Source: Acetobacteraceae bacterium
GTDB taxonomy: Bacteria; Pseudomonadota; Alphaproteobacteria; Acetobacterales; Acetobacteraceae
Direction: 5' to 3'
NCBI GenBank assembly: GCA_947475245.1
Contig: CANJLW010000015.1
Coordinates: forward strand, 25,908 to 89,907
DNA: 64,000 bases
Below, in pieces: positions 34,858 to 44,002 of this stretch (within the stretch, counting starts at the first letter, position 1; each line of letters begins with the position of its first letter). The notes below the pieces were generated by a model, which was not told the DNA's origin, did not search any database, and saw only the letters and a list, made by a program, of their open reading frames with translations. The position numbers and the translations under genes were made by a program.

Positions 34858-35643
34858 GTGTCCGAAGACATCAGTATTCCAAGACCAGGCTTCGCCGCGC
34901 CCCGCCGATCGGAGGGCCTGGAGCCTGGGACAAAGCGCCTGATCTGGATCGCCGGCGGCCTCGTCGTCGGGCTGGTCGGCATTGTCGGCGTTGCCGGCCT
35001 CGTGGGCCGTAAGCCCGCCGAGGTCCCGGTGGTGCAGGCCGCCGGCGGCCCGGTGCGGGTCAAGCCGGAAAACCCCGGCGGCATGCAGGTGCCCGGCGCC
35101 AACAACGAAATGTTTTCCGGCGGTGCCAAGAACGGCACCAGCAATCTGGCACCCGCGCCGGAAGCGCCCGATCCCAAGGCGCTGCGCGCCGCGACATCGG
35201 CCGCGGTAACCGCGCCGCCCGTCGCGACCGCGCCGCCGCCGCAGGTCGCCACGCCCCAACCGAACGCCGCGACCGCCGGTCTCGCGGCCCATCCGGCCGC
35301 CAAACCCGCCCCCGCGCCGGTTGCCCAACCCGCGCCTGCAACCGCCGTGCAGGCCGCCAGGCCCGCCCCGGGCACGCCCGCGACAAGCAACGCGGGCAAG
35401 GCTGCCATGGTGCAACTCGCCGCCCTGCCGACCGAAGCCGCGGCCCGCGCGGAATGGCAGTCGCTGACGAAGAAAATGCCCGATCTGCTGAACGGCCGTC
35501 AGCCGACCTTCGCGAAATCAGAACGCGACGGGAAGGTCATGTGGCGCATTCGCACGACCGGCTTCAACGATGTCGCAAGCGCCCGCTCGTTCTGTGAGCG
35601 CGTCCGGGTCAAGGGCAACGGCTGCAACGTCATCACCGGCTGA
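34858..35643 (+). CDS. SPOR-domain membrane protein
   Basis: 261 residues from a GTG. A short cytosolic N-terminus (27 residues) is followed by one TM helix (LIWIAGGLVVGLVGIVGVAG, about 28-50), a long Ala/Pro-rich periplasmic linker, and a C-terminal SPOR domain (about 180-261, from AAMVQLAALPTEAAARAEW to KGNGCNVITG). SPOR domains bind denuded peptidoglycan glycans at division septa. The gene sits between argS and nagZ, as in other Rhodospirillales. Confidence 0.9.
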   Translation: MSEDISIPRPGFAAPRRSEGLEPGTKRLIWIAGGLVVGLVGIVGVAGLVGRKPAEVPVVQAAGGPVRVKPENPGGMQVPGANNEMFSGGAKNGTSNLAPAPEAPDPKALRAATSAAVTAPPVATAPPPQVATPQPNAATAGLAAHPAAKPAPAPVAQPAPATAVQAARPAPGTPATSNAGKAAMVQLAALPTEAAARAEWQSLTKKMPDLLNGRQPTFAKSERDGKVMWRIRTTGFNDVASARSFCERVRVKGNGCNVITG

Positions 35644-35657
35644 TCGTCCGTCAGACC

Positions 35658-36674
35658 TTGATCGCCCCCTCGGCATCCGAACGCGCGGCGATCGTCGGGA
35701 TCGCGGGCCGGCAACTGACCGCGGACGAAGCGGCTCTGTTCCGCGCCCACCCTCCCGCCGGGGTTATCCTGTTCGCCCGCAATATCGCCGATCCCCCACA
35801 GCTCAGTCTCCTGATCGCGCAACTGCGCGCGGTGCTCTCGCCCCGTGCCGCGATCATGCTGGATCAGGAAGGCGGCAGAGTTGCGCGTCTGCGTCCGCCG
35901 CATTGGTCCGCCCATTCCCCAGCAGCCGCACTGGGCAAGCTCTGGCAACGCCGGGGCGCGACGGCCGCGATCCGTGCGGCATGGCTGACGGGGGCACTGA
36001 TCGGGCGCGACTGCGCCGACGCCGGCTTCACCGTGACCGCCGCCCCGGTGCTCGACCTGTCGATCCCCGGCGCGCACGACGTCATCGGCGATCGCGCCCT
36101 GGCAACCGAACCCGACCGTATCGCCCGTCTCGGCAGGGCGCTGGCCGCCGGTTTGCTGGCGGCGGGCGTGCAACCCGTGGGCAAGCACGCCCCCGGTCAC
36201 GGACGCGCCCAGGTCGACAGCCACCTTGCGCTTCCGCGCGTCGATGCCAATCATCTGGATGCCGACATCCGCCCGTTCGCGTTGAATGCCGACCTGCCCT
36301 GGATGATGACGGCGCATATTGTCTATGCTGGCCTCGATCCGCTGCTGCCGGCGACCCTGTCGCCGACGGTAATCGGCGATACCATCCGCGGCCGGATCGG
36401 GTTCAGAGGAGTTCTGGTGACGGACGATCTCGCGATGAAGGCGCTTTCGGGCACGCCCGCCTATCTGGCCATCCAGGCCTTGGCGGCCGGCTGCGACATC
36501 GCGCTGTACTGCGCCGGCGACTTCGCCCCCACCGCCGCGCTGCTCGAACGTTGCCCGCCCCTGACGCCGGAAGCCGGTCACCGTCTCGACGCCGCGCGCG
36601 CCGCGGCCGAACGGCGTCGCATCGCCTTCAATCGGGATAATCTGGCCGCGGAACGCGATCGGCTGCTCGCATGA
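35658..36674 (+). CDS. nagZ: Beta-N-acetylhexosaminidase NagZ (GH3)
   Basis: 338 residues from a TTG start at 35658, the only in-frame start near the expected N-terminus. It removes GlcNAc from peptidoglycan-derived muropeptides in the cytosol during cell-wall recycling. The GH3 signatures are present: ARNIADPPQLSLLIAQLR, MLDQEGGRVARL, and the NagZ-specific loop KHAPGHGRAQVDSHLALPRV that carries the catalytic His/Asp dyad. The nucleophile Asp lies in VLVTDDLAMKAL. It overlaps the M50 gene by 4 bp. Confidence 0.94.
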   Translation: MIAPSASERAAIVGIAGRQLTADEAALFRAHPPAGVILFARNIADPPQLSLLIAQLRAVLSPRAAIMLDQEGGRVARLRPPHWSAHSPAAALGKLWQRRGATAAIRAAWLTGALIGRDCADAGFTVTAAPVLDLSIPGAHDVIGDRALATEPDRIARLGRALAAGLLAAGVQPVGKHAPGHGRAQVDSHLALPRVDANHLDADIRPFALNADLPWMMTAHIVYAGLDPLLPATLSPTVIGDTIRGRIGFRGVLVTDDLAMKALSGTPAYLAIQALAAGCDIALYCAGDFAPTAALLERCPPLTPEAGHRLDAARAAAERRRIAFNRDNLAAERDRLLA

Positions 36675-37450
36675 TGGACATGCTGGTGCAACAGGCGCTG
36701 GAAGTGCTTCAGTCCGTCGCGCCGGTAGCTGCTCGCATGATGGACCTGCTGGTGCAGCTGGCCCTGGCCGTGGTGCCCACGGTCATCGCCATTACCTTGC
36801 ACGAGGCCGCGCACGGCTACGCCGCGCTGGCGTTGGGAGACACAACCGCGCGCGACGCGGGACGCCTGTCGCTGAACCCCATCCGCCATATCGATCGTGT
36901 CGGCACGATCATCGTGCCCGGTATTTTACTCCTGTCGCAGCTTCTGATCGCCGGACGTATCCTGTTCATGTTCGGCTGGGCCAAGCCGGTTCCGGTTTCC
37001 CCCTGGGTGTTCCGCGATCCCCGCCGCGGCATGGCGATCGTGGCCGTCGCCGGCCCGGTGATGAACTTCTTCCTCGCCTGGATCGCCGCGCTGCTGCTGC
37101 ATCTCGCGACAGTCGGCATGACCGGCGCCGCGCAACCCCTCTTCGTCCAGTTCCTCCTCTACTTCATGCTCTCCAACCTCGTGCTCGGCCTGTTCAACCT
37201 GTTGCCGATCCCGCCCTTGGACGGCGGGCGCATCGCCGTCGGCCTGCTGCCCCTCGAACTCGCCAAACTCTGGGCGCGGCTCGAACGCGCGGGCATCGCG
37301 CTGGTCCTGCTGGTCGTCTTCCTGATGCCGCATCTGACCGGCTACGACCCGGTGGGAGAGGCCCTGGACAGCATTCTGCCATGGGCCTTCCGGACCATCC
37401 TCTGGCTGGCCGGTCATGCGGTCGGCGGCGGGCATGGCTACGGCCTCTGA
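36671..37450 (+). CDS. Site-2 protease family (M50) intramembrane metallopeptidase
   Basis: 259 residues. The zinc site HEAAH (TLHEAAHGYAALALGD) and the third-ligand motif NLLPIPPLDGGRIA are intact, so an active intramembrane protease is expected; about six TM segments. The first 25 codons contain a direct duplication: MMDMLVQQALEV recurs 66 bp later as MMDLLVQLALAV, and the DNA before each ATG (GCTCGC) is also repeated. Either ATG (36671 or 36737) could start the protein; only the first overlaps nagZ. It precedes scpA. Confidence 0.9.
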   Translation: MMDMLVQQALEVLQSVAPVAARMMDLLVQLALAVVPTVIAITLHEAAHGYAALALGDTTARDAGRLSLNPIRHIDRVGTIIVPGILLLSQLLIAGRILFMFGWAKPVPVSPWVFRDPRRGMAIVAVAGPVMNFFLAWIAALLLHLATVGMTGAAQPLFVQFLLYFMLSNLVLGLFNLLPIPPLDGGRIAVGLLPLELAKLWARLERAGIALVLLVVFLMPHLTGYDPVGEALDSILPWAFRTILWLAGHAVGGGHGYGL

Positions 37451-38210
37451 CGCCCAGGCCGACCCCTCCCAGGACCCGGATAGCCTGCTTATCAGGCTGG
37501 ATGGGTTCGAGGGACCGCTGGACCTGCTGCTCGACCTCGCGCGCGGGCAGAAATTCGACCTCGCGAAAATTTCCATCCTCGCCCTCGTCGAACAATACCT
37601 TGCCGTGATCGAGGGCGCTCGCCGTGTCCGCCTGGAACTCGCCGCCGATTGGCTGGTCATGGCGGCGTGGCTGACCTGGCTGAAATCGCGCCTGCTGCTG
37701 CCGGCGGAGATGAAGGATGCCGAGGACGCCGAACAGGTCGCCGGCCAGTTGGCCGAACGGCTGCGCGAACTCGCGCGCATCCGGTTGGCGTCGGCCTGGA
37801 TCGCGGCGCGCCCGACCCTGGGCCACGACGTCTTCGCCCGCGGCGCGCCGGAAGATCATACCGTCGTCGATCGCTCCAGGCTTGTGATCGAACTCGGCGG
37901 CTTCGTGCGCGCCTATATCGCCGCGCGTCGGCGGGGCGCGAAGGGCACGCCCTATGAAGCCCGCGCGCTGACGCTCTGGACCGTGCAGGACGCCCTGCGC
38001 CGGTTGGGAGAGCTTCTGGGCACCATGCCGGACTGGGCGGAGCTGGAGCAGTTCATGCCCCTGGTGACGCGCGGGCCGACCGAATACCGCGCGGCCATGG
38101 CCAGCACCTTTCTCGCCGGGCTGGAATTGGCCCGCGACGGCGCGATCCGCCTGCGTCAGGAGGAAACCTTCGGCCCCATCCTGGTGCGTTCCGGCGGGGA
38201 CGAGGCATGA
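37434..38210 (+). CDS. scpA: Segregation and condensation protein A
   Basis: 258 residues from the ATG at 37434 (an in-frame ATG at 37416 lies inside the end of the M50 gene). ScpA is the kleisin that bridges SMC and ScpB in chromosome condensation. The diagnostic N-terminus IRLDGFEGPLDLLLDLARGQ and the LAKISILALVEQYLAVIE helix are present; the C-terminal winged helix ends ETFGPILVRSGG. The stop overlaps the scpB start by 4 bp. Confidence 0.93.
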   Translation: MATASDAQADPSQDPDSLLIRLDGFEGPLDLLLDLARGQKFDLAKISILALVEQYLAVIEGARRVRLELAADWLVMAAWLTWLKSRLLLPAEMKDAEDAEQVAGQLAERLRELARIRLASAWIAARPTLGHDVFARGAPEDHTVVDRSRLVIELGGFVRAYIAARRRGAKGTPYEARALTLWTVQDALRRLGELLGTMPDWAELEQFMPLVTRGPTEYRAAMASTFLAGLELARDGAIRLRQEETFGPILVRSGGDEA

Positions 38211-38833
38211 GCGACGATCCAATGGAAGCGGCGCTGCGCCTGACGGAGGCTCTGGTCTTCGCCAGCGCGACGCCGGTCACGGCCAAAATGCTGGGTAACG
38301 CCCTGCCGATGGGGATCGAGCCGACCGCGGCAATCGCGGCGCTGCGCGCGCGTTACGCCGGGCGCGGCGTGGAACTGGCCGATGTAGCCGGCGGCGTGCA
38401 GTTCCGCACCGCGCCGGATTTGGCGCCCGCCCTGCGCAAGGTCATCGAAAGCCCGCGCCGGCTGCCGCGTGTTGCAATGGAAACCTTGGCGATCATTGCC
38501 TATCATCAGCCCGCGACCCGCGCGGAGATCGAGGCGTTGCGCGGCGTCGCGCTGTCGCAGCAGACGATGGAAGCCCTGCTGGACGCCAATCTGATCGCCC
38601 CGAAGGGACGCCGCCAGGTGCCCGGCCTGCCGACCGAATGGGTGACGACGCCGCAATTCCTCGCGCATTTCGGCATGCGCGATATCCGGGAGTTGCCGCG
38701 CCGGGAAGAACTGCTGGCCGACGCGCCCCCATCCCCGCTGGCATCCCCGGCGGCAGGCGCGCACGGCCCGGATCAAGGCTTCCTCGATCGGCCCGACGAA
38801 GATGTGAACGCCGAACCGGAAACTGAGTTATGA
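38207..38833 (+). CDS. scpB: Segregation and condensation protein B
   Basis: 208 residues, winged-helix tandem. Conserved blocks: LTEALVFASATPVTAKML, VQFRTAPDLAPALRKV and ETLAIIAYHQPATRAEIEAL with RGV after it. It pairs with ScpA to regulate SMC. The C-terminal tail (from about 170) is acidic and Ala/Pro-rich. Followed after 108 bp by tatB. Confidence 0.93.
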   Translation: MSDDPMEAALRLTEALVFASATPVTAKMLGNALPMGIEPTAAIAALRARYAGRGVELADVAGGVQFRTAPDLAPALRKVIESPRRLPRVAMETLAIIAYHQPATRAEIEALRGVALSQQTMEALLDANLIAPKGRRQVPGLPTEWVTTPQFLAHFGMRDIRELPRREELLADAPPSPLASPAAGAHGPDQGFLDRPDEDVNAEPETEL

Positions 38834-38941
38834 TGCCCGCGTCCGCCCCGCCCGCTTATTTCGTCGCTTTCGCCCCCCGTCCGGTTTCCCCGGCGCGTGG
38901 TTCCTGCTAGCAAGCGCCTCCCCGGAAACACATCGCATCCC

Positions 38942-39457
38942 ATGTTTGATTTTGCCTGGTCCGAGATTGCCCTGATCGCCGCCGTCGCGCTTATCGCGAT
39001 CGGCCCCAAGGACATGCCCGTGGCGATCCGCACCGTCAGCAGCATGGTGAAGAAAGCCCGCAAGATGGCGGCGGAATTCCAGACCCATGTCGACGACATG
39101 GTCAAGGAAGCCAACCTCGACGAAGTCCGCGGCCATATCAACGACATCCGCAATTTCGACATCAAGTCGAAGATCGAGAAGGCGATCGATCCCGACGGCG
39201 GGTTGCGCGATACCTTCGCGTCCGACCCGATTTCGCCCTATACGACGCCGCTGCCGGAAGTGACGGTTGCGGAAACGCCTGTCGTCTCGCCCGAGCCCCC
39301 GAAACCGGAGGAGCCGGCCAAGCCGATCGCGCCGGCGTTCATCCCGCCCGCCCTTGTGCCCATCCCCGAACCGGTGGTCGTGGCCGATGCAATGCCCCAG
39401 GCACCGTCGTTCATCCCGCCCGCCTTCGTCCGTGCCGGACCGACCAACCCGCGATAA
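38942..39457 (+). CDS. tatB: Sec-independent protein translocase subunit TatB
   Basis: 171 residues from the ATG at 38942. One short N-terminal TM helix (MFDFAWSEIALIAAVALIAI), the conserved GPKDMPVAIRT hinge and an amphipathic helix (SMVKKARKMAAEFQTHVDDM), then a Pro/Ala-rich tail (FIPPALVPIPEPVV). TatB with TatC recognises twin-arginine signals. The neighbouring order scpB-tatB-tatC-serS lacks tatA, which usually sits here; it must be elsewhere in the genome or be replaced. Confidence 0.92.
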   Translation: MFDFAWSEIALIAAVALIAIGPKDMPVAIRTVSSMVKKARKMAAEFQTHVDDMVKEANLDEVRGHINDIRNFDIKSKIEKAIDPDGGLRDTFASDPISPYTTPLPEVTVAETPVVSPEPPKPEEPAKPIAPAFIPPALVPIPEPVVVADAMPQAPSFIPPAFVRAGPTNPR

Positions 39458-39478
39458 CCGACAAGCGAAGACAGAACC

Positions 39479-40264
39479 GTGGCAAATCCCGAAAGCGAAG
39501 ATACGATCGACGATAAGCCGATGCCCCTGCTGGCGCATCTGCTCGAATTGCGCACGCGTCTGCTGTGGTCCTTTGTCGCCTTCATCGCCTGTTTCGCGCT
39601 GTCCTACGGCTTCGCGGGGGAAATCTACTATTTCCTGGCGGAACCGCTGGCCGCCGTGCTGCGCGAACAGGGAAACCCGAACCCGCATCTGATCTATACT
39701 CAGCTTTACGAGGCGTTTTTCACCCGCATCAAGGTCGCCTTCTTCGGCGGCGCCTTCATCGCCTTTCCCGTCATGGCCACGCAAATCTGGCTGTTCGTCG
39801 CGCCCGGCCTGTACCGCAGCGAAAAACGCGCGCTGCTGCCGTTTCTGGCGGCGACGCCCATCCTGTTCGTCATGGGCGCCGCGCTCGCCTACTACTTCGT
39901 GTTCCCGTTCGCCTGGCGCTTCTTCGCCAGCTTCCAGGACCCGACCGGCGGCGGCGGCGTGCCCATCGAATTGCTGCCCCGGGTCAGCGAGTATCTCGAC
40001 CTCGTGATGAAGCTGATCTTCGCCTTCGGCCTGACGTTCCAGCTGCCCGTCGCGCTGACGCTGCTCGCCAAGGTCGGAATCGTGACCTCCGTCGGGTTGA
40101 GGAAGTTTCGCCGCTATGCGGTTGTCTGCATGTTCGTCGTCGCCGCCATCCTGGCGCCGCCGGACGTCATCACCCAGATCGGCCTCGCCGTGCCGCTGAT
40201 GCTGCTGTACGAAATCTCGATCATCGCCGCGACATTCGTGGAACCAAAACCGACGGAGACCTGA
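39479..40264 (+). CDS. tatC: Sec-independent protein translocase subunit TatC
   Basis: 261 residues from a GTG. Six TM helices are visible. Conserved elements: [17 protein letters not shown] near the N-terminus, the [20 protein letters not shown] stretch, and [20 protein letters not shown] with EKRALLPF after it. TatC forms the signal-peptide receptor. Several exported proteins in this window have RR-type leaders. Followed after 4 bp by serS. Confidence 0.95.
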   Translation: MANPESEDTIDDKPMPLLAHLLELRTRLLWSFVAFIACFALSYGFAGEIYYFLAEPLAAVLREQGNPNPHLIYTQLYEAFFTRIKVAFFGGAFIAFPVMATQIWLFVAPGLYRSEKRALLPFLAATPILFVMGAALAYYFVFPFAWRFFASFQDPTGGGGVPIELLPRVSEYLDLVMKLIFAFGLTFQLPVALTLLAKVGIVTSVGLRKFRRYAVVCMFVVAAILAPPDVITQIGLAVPLMLLYEISIIAATFVEPKPTET

Positions 40265-40268
40265 ACCG

Positions 40269-41543
40269 ATGCATGATATCCGCGCAATCCGGGCAGACGC
40301 GGCCGCGTTCGACGCGGCGCTGGTTCGGCGCGGGCTGCCATCGATATCGGCGGACATCCTGACCCGCGACGGCGAACGCCGCACCGCGCAGACCGCCCTG
40401 CAGGAAAAGCAGGCGCGCCGGAACGCGCTGGCCAAGGAAATCGGCCAGGGCAAACGCAAGGGCGAGGACACCGCTTCCCTGGAAGCCGAAGCCACCGCCC
40501 TGCGCGGCGAGATGGAAGGCCTGGAAAAGCGCGCCGCCGACCTCGACGCCGCGATCAAGGCAATCCTCGAAGCCCTGCCCAACACCCTCGATCCCGAGGT
40601 GCCCGACGGCCCCGACGAAACCGCCAATGTCGAACTCTCGCGCCAGGGCGAACCCCGCGATCTCGGCTTCGAACCCAAACAGCATTTCGAGCTGGGCGAA
40701 GCCCTGGGCATGATGGATTTCGCCACCGCGAGCAAACTCGCCGGCGCGCGGTTCACCGTCCTGCGCGGGCCGCTCGCGCGCCTGGAACGTGCCCTGGGCC
40801 AGTTCATGCTCGACCTGCATACCGAGCGGCATGGCTATGCCGAGACGATCGTGCCGTCGTTGATCAACGCCGCGACCGCCTACGGCACCGGCAATCTGCC
40901 GAAGTTCGAGGAAGACCTGTTCAAGACCACCGACGGTCGCTACCTGATCCCGACCGCCGAAATCCCGCTGACCAACACCGTCGCGGGCGACATCCTGAAC
41001 GAAAAGCAACTGCCGATCCGCCTGACCGCCCTGACCGATTGCTATCGGTCGGAGGCAGGCTCCGCCGGGCGCGACACCCGCGGCATGCTGCGCCAACACC
41101 AGTTCCGCAAGGTTGAGCTGGTGTCGATCGTCCATCCCGACCAAAGCGTCGATGAGCACGAACGCATGACACGCTGCGCCGAAACCGTCCTCGGCATGCT
41201 CGGCCTGCCGTTTCGGCGCATGTTGCTGTCGTCCGGCGATACCGGCTTTTCCGCCGCCCGCACCCACGATCTGGAGGTCTGGCTGCCCGGCCAGCAGATG
41301 TGGCGGGAAATCAGCTCCTGCTCCAACACCCGCGACTTCCAGGCGCGCCGCATGAACGCGCGCTTCCGTTCGGCCGACGGCAAGACCGTCGCGCATGTGC
41401 ACACCCTGAACGGGTCCGGCGTCGCGGTCGGGCGGGCGCTGATCGCGGTGATGGAAAACCATCAACAGGCGGACGGCTCGATCCTGATCCCCGACGTGCT
41501 GCGCCCGTATATGGGCGGCCTGGAACGCATCGCCGCGGCCTGA
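40269..41543 (+). CDS. serS: Seryl-tRNA synthetase
   Basis: 424 residues, class II. An N-terminal tRNA-binding coiled-coil arm (about 25-100: [20 protein letters not shown]) is followed by the catalytic core. Motif 2 is [20 protein letters not shown] and motif 3 is near [18 protein letters not shown]. It charges tRNA-Ser and also tRNA-Sec. It ends the tat block; a hairpin lies between its stop and the convergent aldolase gene. Confidence 0.96.
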   Translation: MHDIRAIRADAAAFDAALVRRGLPSISADILTRDGERRTAQTALQEKQARRNALAKEIGQGKRKGEDTASLEAEATALRGEMEGLEKRAADLDAAIKAILEALPNTLDPEVPDGPDETANVELSRQGEPRDLGFEPKQHFELGEALGMMDFATASKLAGARFTVLRGPLARLERALGQFMLDLHTERHGYAETIVPSLINAATAYGTGNLPKFEEDLFKTTDGRYLIPTAEIPLTNTVAGDILNEKQLPIRLTALTDCYRSEAGSAGRDTRGMLRQHQFRKVELVSIVHPDQSVDEHERMTRCAETVLGMLGLPFRRMLLSSGDTGFSAARTHDLEVWLPGQQMWREISSCSNTRDFQARRMNARFRSADGKTVAHVHTLNGSGVAVGRALIAVMENHQQADGSILIPDVLRPYMGGLERIAAA

Positions 41544-41556
41544 TCCGGGCCGATCA

Positions 41557-41596
41557 AACGCCGACCGGGCTGTGGCGTGCCTGCCCGGCCGGCGTT
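41557..41596. terminator. Hairpin between convergent serS and aldolase genes
   Basis: AACGCCG-a-CCGGGC (41557-41570) pairs with GCCCGG-c-CGGCGTT (41583-41596): a 13-bp stem with one mismatch and a 12-nt loop. Only on the minus strand is it followed by a short TTTGATC. Located 14 bp after the serS stop and 9 bp before the aldolase stop. Confidence 0.5.
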
Positions 41597-41604
41597 GCGG
41601 TCGA

Positions 41605-42405
41605 TCAGACCTTGATGCCGCGCACGAAACCGGCCTTGGCGGCGCAGGCGGACAGCAGGAACGACAGATCGGTGCCGGTGGAGACGTAGCGCGCGCCCAT
41701 CTGGACATATTGCGCCATCAGGTCGTCGCGAGAGGCGAGGCCGCCGACGCCGACATGCTTGCCGACCTTGCGCGCCGCCGCGATCGTGCGTTCGAACGCC
41801 GCTTTCAGCTTCGGGTGATCGTACTGCCCGTTGATCCCCATTTCCGCGCACAGGTCGTTGCTGCCGATCAGCAGCATGTCCACGCCCTCTACCGCGATGA
41901 TTTCCTCCACATTTTCCAGCGCGGCGACGGTTTCCATCATCACGACCAGCGATGTGGCGTCGTTCATCGCCTGTTGCGTCTCGGTCATCGGGAAGCTGCG
42001 ATACTGGTAATGCGACAGCGCGCCGCCGGCGGAGCGGTGCCCGACGGGCGGGAACTTCACCAGATCGACCATTTCCTTGGCCTCGGCGGCGGATCGCACA
42101 TGCGGCGTGATCACGCCCATGGCACCGCCGTCGAGGACGCGACAAATATATTCCGGCGTGTTGGCGGGAACGCGCACCAGCGGCGTGATGCCGATCTGCT
42201 GGGCGGAGATGCAAATCTGGCAAACCGTGTCGATGGAGAGCGTGTTGTGCTCCATATCGACATAAAGCGTGTCGAAACCCGATGTTTTCGCGATTTGCGC
42301 GATTTCGATCGAGCGTGAGAAGCGCACGGTCATGGAGGCGACAACCTCGTCGCGCGCCAGCTTCTCTTTCATGTGGTTGCGCAGGATGGTTCGAAGCTCT
42401 GACAT
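41605..42405 (-). CDS. HpcH/HpaI aldolase/citrate lyase family protein
   Basis: 266 residues. Class II (metal-dependent) pyruvate aldolase fold: DMEHN (active-site His near 51), PLVRVPANTPEYICRVLDGG, the metal-binding Glu in VVMMETVAALENVEEI and Asp in LLIGSNDLCAEMGI. Enzymes of this family cleave 4-hydroxy-2-oxo acids or 2-dehydro-3-deoxyglucarate to pyruvate and an aldehyde. The exact substrate is not determined. AGGGGAAACACC precedes the ATG. It is followed upstream by the repeat array. Confidence 0.88.
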   Translation of the reverse strand: MSELRTILRNHMKEKLARDEVVASMTVRFSRSIEIAQIAKTSGFDTLYVDMEHNTLSIDTVCQICISAQQIGITPLVRVPANTPEYICRVLDGGAMGVITPHVRSAAEAKEMVDLVKFPPVGHRSAGGALSHYQYRSFPMTETQQAMNDATSLVVMMETVAALENVEEIIAVEGVDMLLIGSNDLCAEMGINGQYDHPKLKAAFERTIAAARKVGKHVGVGGLASRDDLMAQYVQMGARYVSTGTDLSFLLSACAAKAGFVRGIKV

Positions 42406-42601
42406 GGTGTTTCCCCTGGATCGGCGTTGGGTGCCATCATCCCCCGGACAGGCCCGCGTCTCAAGCCCGAGCGGGCGACCGAAAGGGCGACACGTCGCGA
42501 TTGGCGCGAAACCGGCGATTGGTTAGGACGGTCGCGTGTCCGATCCTGTCCGAACCATTGATCCACCTGCATCCGTCCCCTTGGCGCCGGTGGATAAAAC
42601 C
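42406..42601. other. Spacer between the aldolase gene and the repeat array
   Basis: About 195 bp without a supportable gene. It contains the aldolase promoter side (leftward) and then GC-rich sequence. I see no tRNA, operator or terminator. Confidence 0.45.
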
Positions 42602-43797
42602 CATGCGCCGTGAGCGTCCGGTGCCGAGCGCGGGGTTTTGGGGAGGCCGGGGGCTGCGCGGTGTTGACGCGGCGTTTCACGGAGGCGCTGTCCCGACAAT
42701 CGGACGATCACCCAATCGCCCGCGTGGAACAGCAATCCGATGGAAAACACCTCATGCGCCGTGAGCACGCTTCCGTTTGTCCGGGAGGCTCCGTGCCAAC
42801 ACCGTGCAACTCCCAAGCACCGAATGTCGTTTCCCGCGCCCCCGCCGGGGCAGCCTGGATCGAAAACTCGGTGGGAATAACCTCATGCGCCGTGACAACG
42901 CTTCGGTGTCCGGTGTCGACCGCGGGGGCTTTGGGATGCTGGGAGTTGCACGAAGTTGGCGCGGAGTTTCACGGAGTCTGTGGATCGACGCCCGGAGGTT
43001 CGCCCAGCCGCCCGCTTGGACCAGCAATCCGATGGAAAACACCTTATGCGTCGTGCGCGCGTTTATGTCGGTCCGGGAGGCTCCGCGAACCTCCGCGCCA
43101 ACTCCGTGCAACTCCCACGCAAAGAATGTCGTCCGACGCGCCCCTGCCGGAGCCTCCTGGATCGAAAACTCGGTGGGAATAACCTCATGCGCCGTGACAA
43201 CGCTTCGGCGTCCGGTGCCGAGCGCGGGGGTTTTGGGATGCTGGGAGTTGCACGAAGTTGGCGCGGAGTTTCACGGAGGCGCTGTCCCGACAACCGGACG
43301 ATCACCCAATCGCACACGTGGAACAGTAAGCCGGTGGAAAACACCTCATGCGCCGTGAGCACGCTTCCGTTCGTCCGGGAGGCTCCGCGAACCTCCGCGC
43401 CAACTCCGTGCAACTCCCACGCAAAGAATGTCGTCCAACGCGCCCCCGCCGGAGCCTCCCGGATCGAAAACTCGGTGGAAATAACCTCATGCACCGTGAC
43501 AACGCCTCGGTGTCCGGTGCCGAGCGCGGGGGTTTTGGGATGCTGGGAGTTGCACGAAGTTGGCGCGGAGTTTCACGGAGCCTGTGGATCGACGCCCGAC
43601 GATCACCCGGCGGGCCGCGTGGATCAGCAATCCGGTGGGAAACACCTCATGCGCCGTGAGCACGCTTCTGTTCGTCCGAGAGGCTTCGCGAACCTCCGCG
43701 CCAACACCGTGCAACGCCCACGCAAAGAATGTCGTCCAACGCGCCCCTGCCGGAGCCGCTTGGAACGGCAATCCGACGCAAAGACCCCATGCGCCCA
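42602..43797. repeat. Array of four ~302-bp composite repeats with alternating inverted arms
   Basis: The 12-mer CATGCGCCGTGA or a near match recurs at 42602, 42753, 42884, 43045, 43186, 43347, 43488 and 43648 with alternating spacings of ~161 and ~141 bp. A truncated match is at 43788. Each ~302-bp unit has an A arm (42940-42976, 43242-43278, 43544-43580; a degenerate one near 42652-42684) and a B arm (43081-43117, 43383-43419, 43684-43720; a shortened one at 42789-42815). A and B are reverse complements, 34 of 37 in the third unit, separated by ~104 and ~124 nt. Long reading frames across it are low-complexity and repeat-derived, so it is treated as non-coding. Confidence 0.9.
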
Positions 43798-44002
43798 GAG
43801 AGGCGGCGTTCTCGGCGACCGCCGCGGCGGGTGGCTCCTCCCTGTCGGGTTGGGGCGCGAACGTTGCCGCTTCCGCCGAAAAGGCGCCCGCCGATGGCAC
43901 CCCTGTGACCAAATGCAATCGCTCCGAATGGGATGTCGAGTTCGCTTGCAATCGGCGAAGCGGGTCACGTATGGGAAGCGGGCAACAACAGATAACGGTC
44001 TG
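43798..44002. other. Spacer between the repeat array and the nucleotidyltransferase operon
   Basis: About 205 bp with no repeat homology that I can see. It should hold the promoter of the seven-gene operon. A weak AT-rich stretch (ACGTATGGGAAGCGGGCAAC to ACAGATAACGG) lies just before the first ATG; no clear -35/-10 pair can be claimed. Confidence 0.45.
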
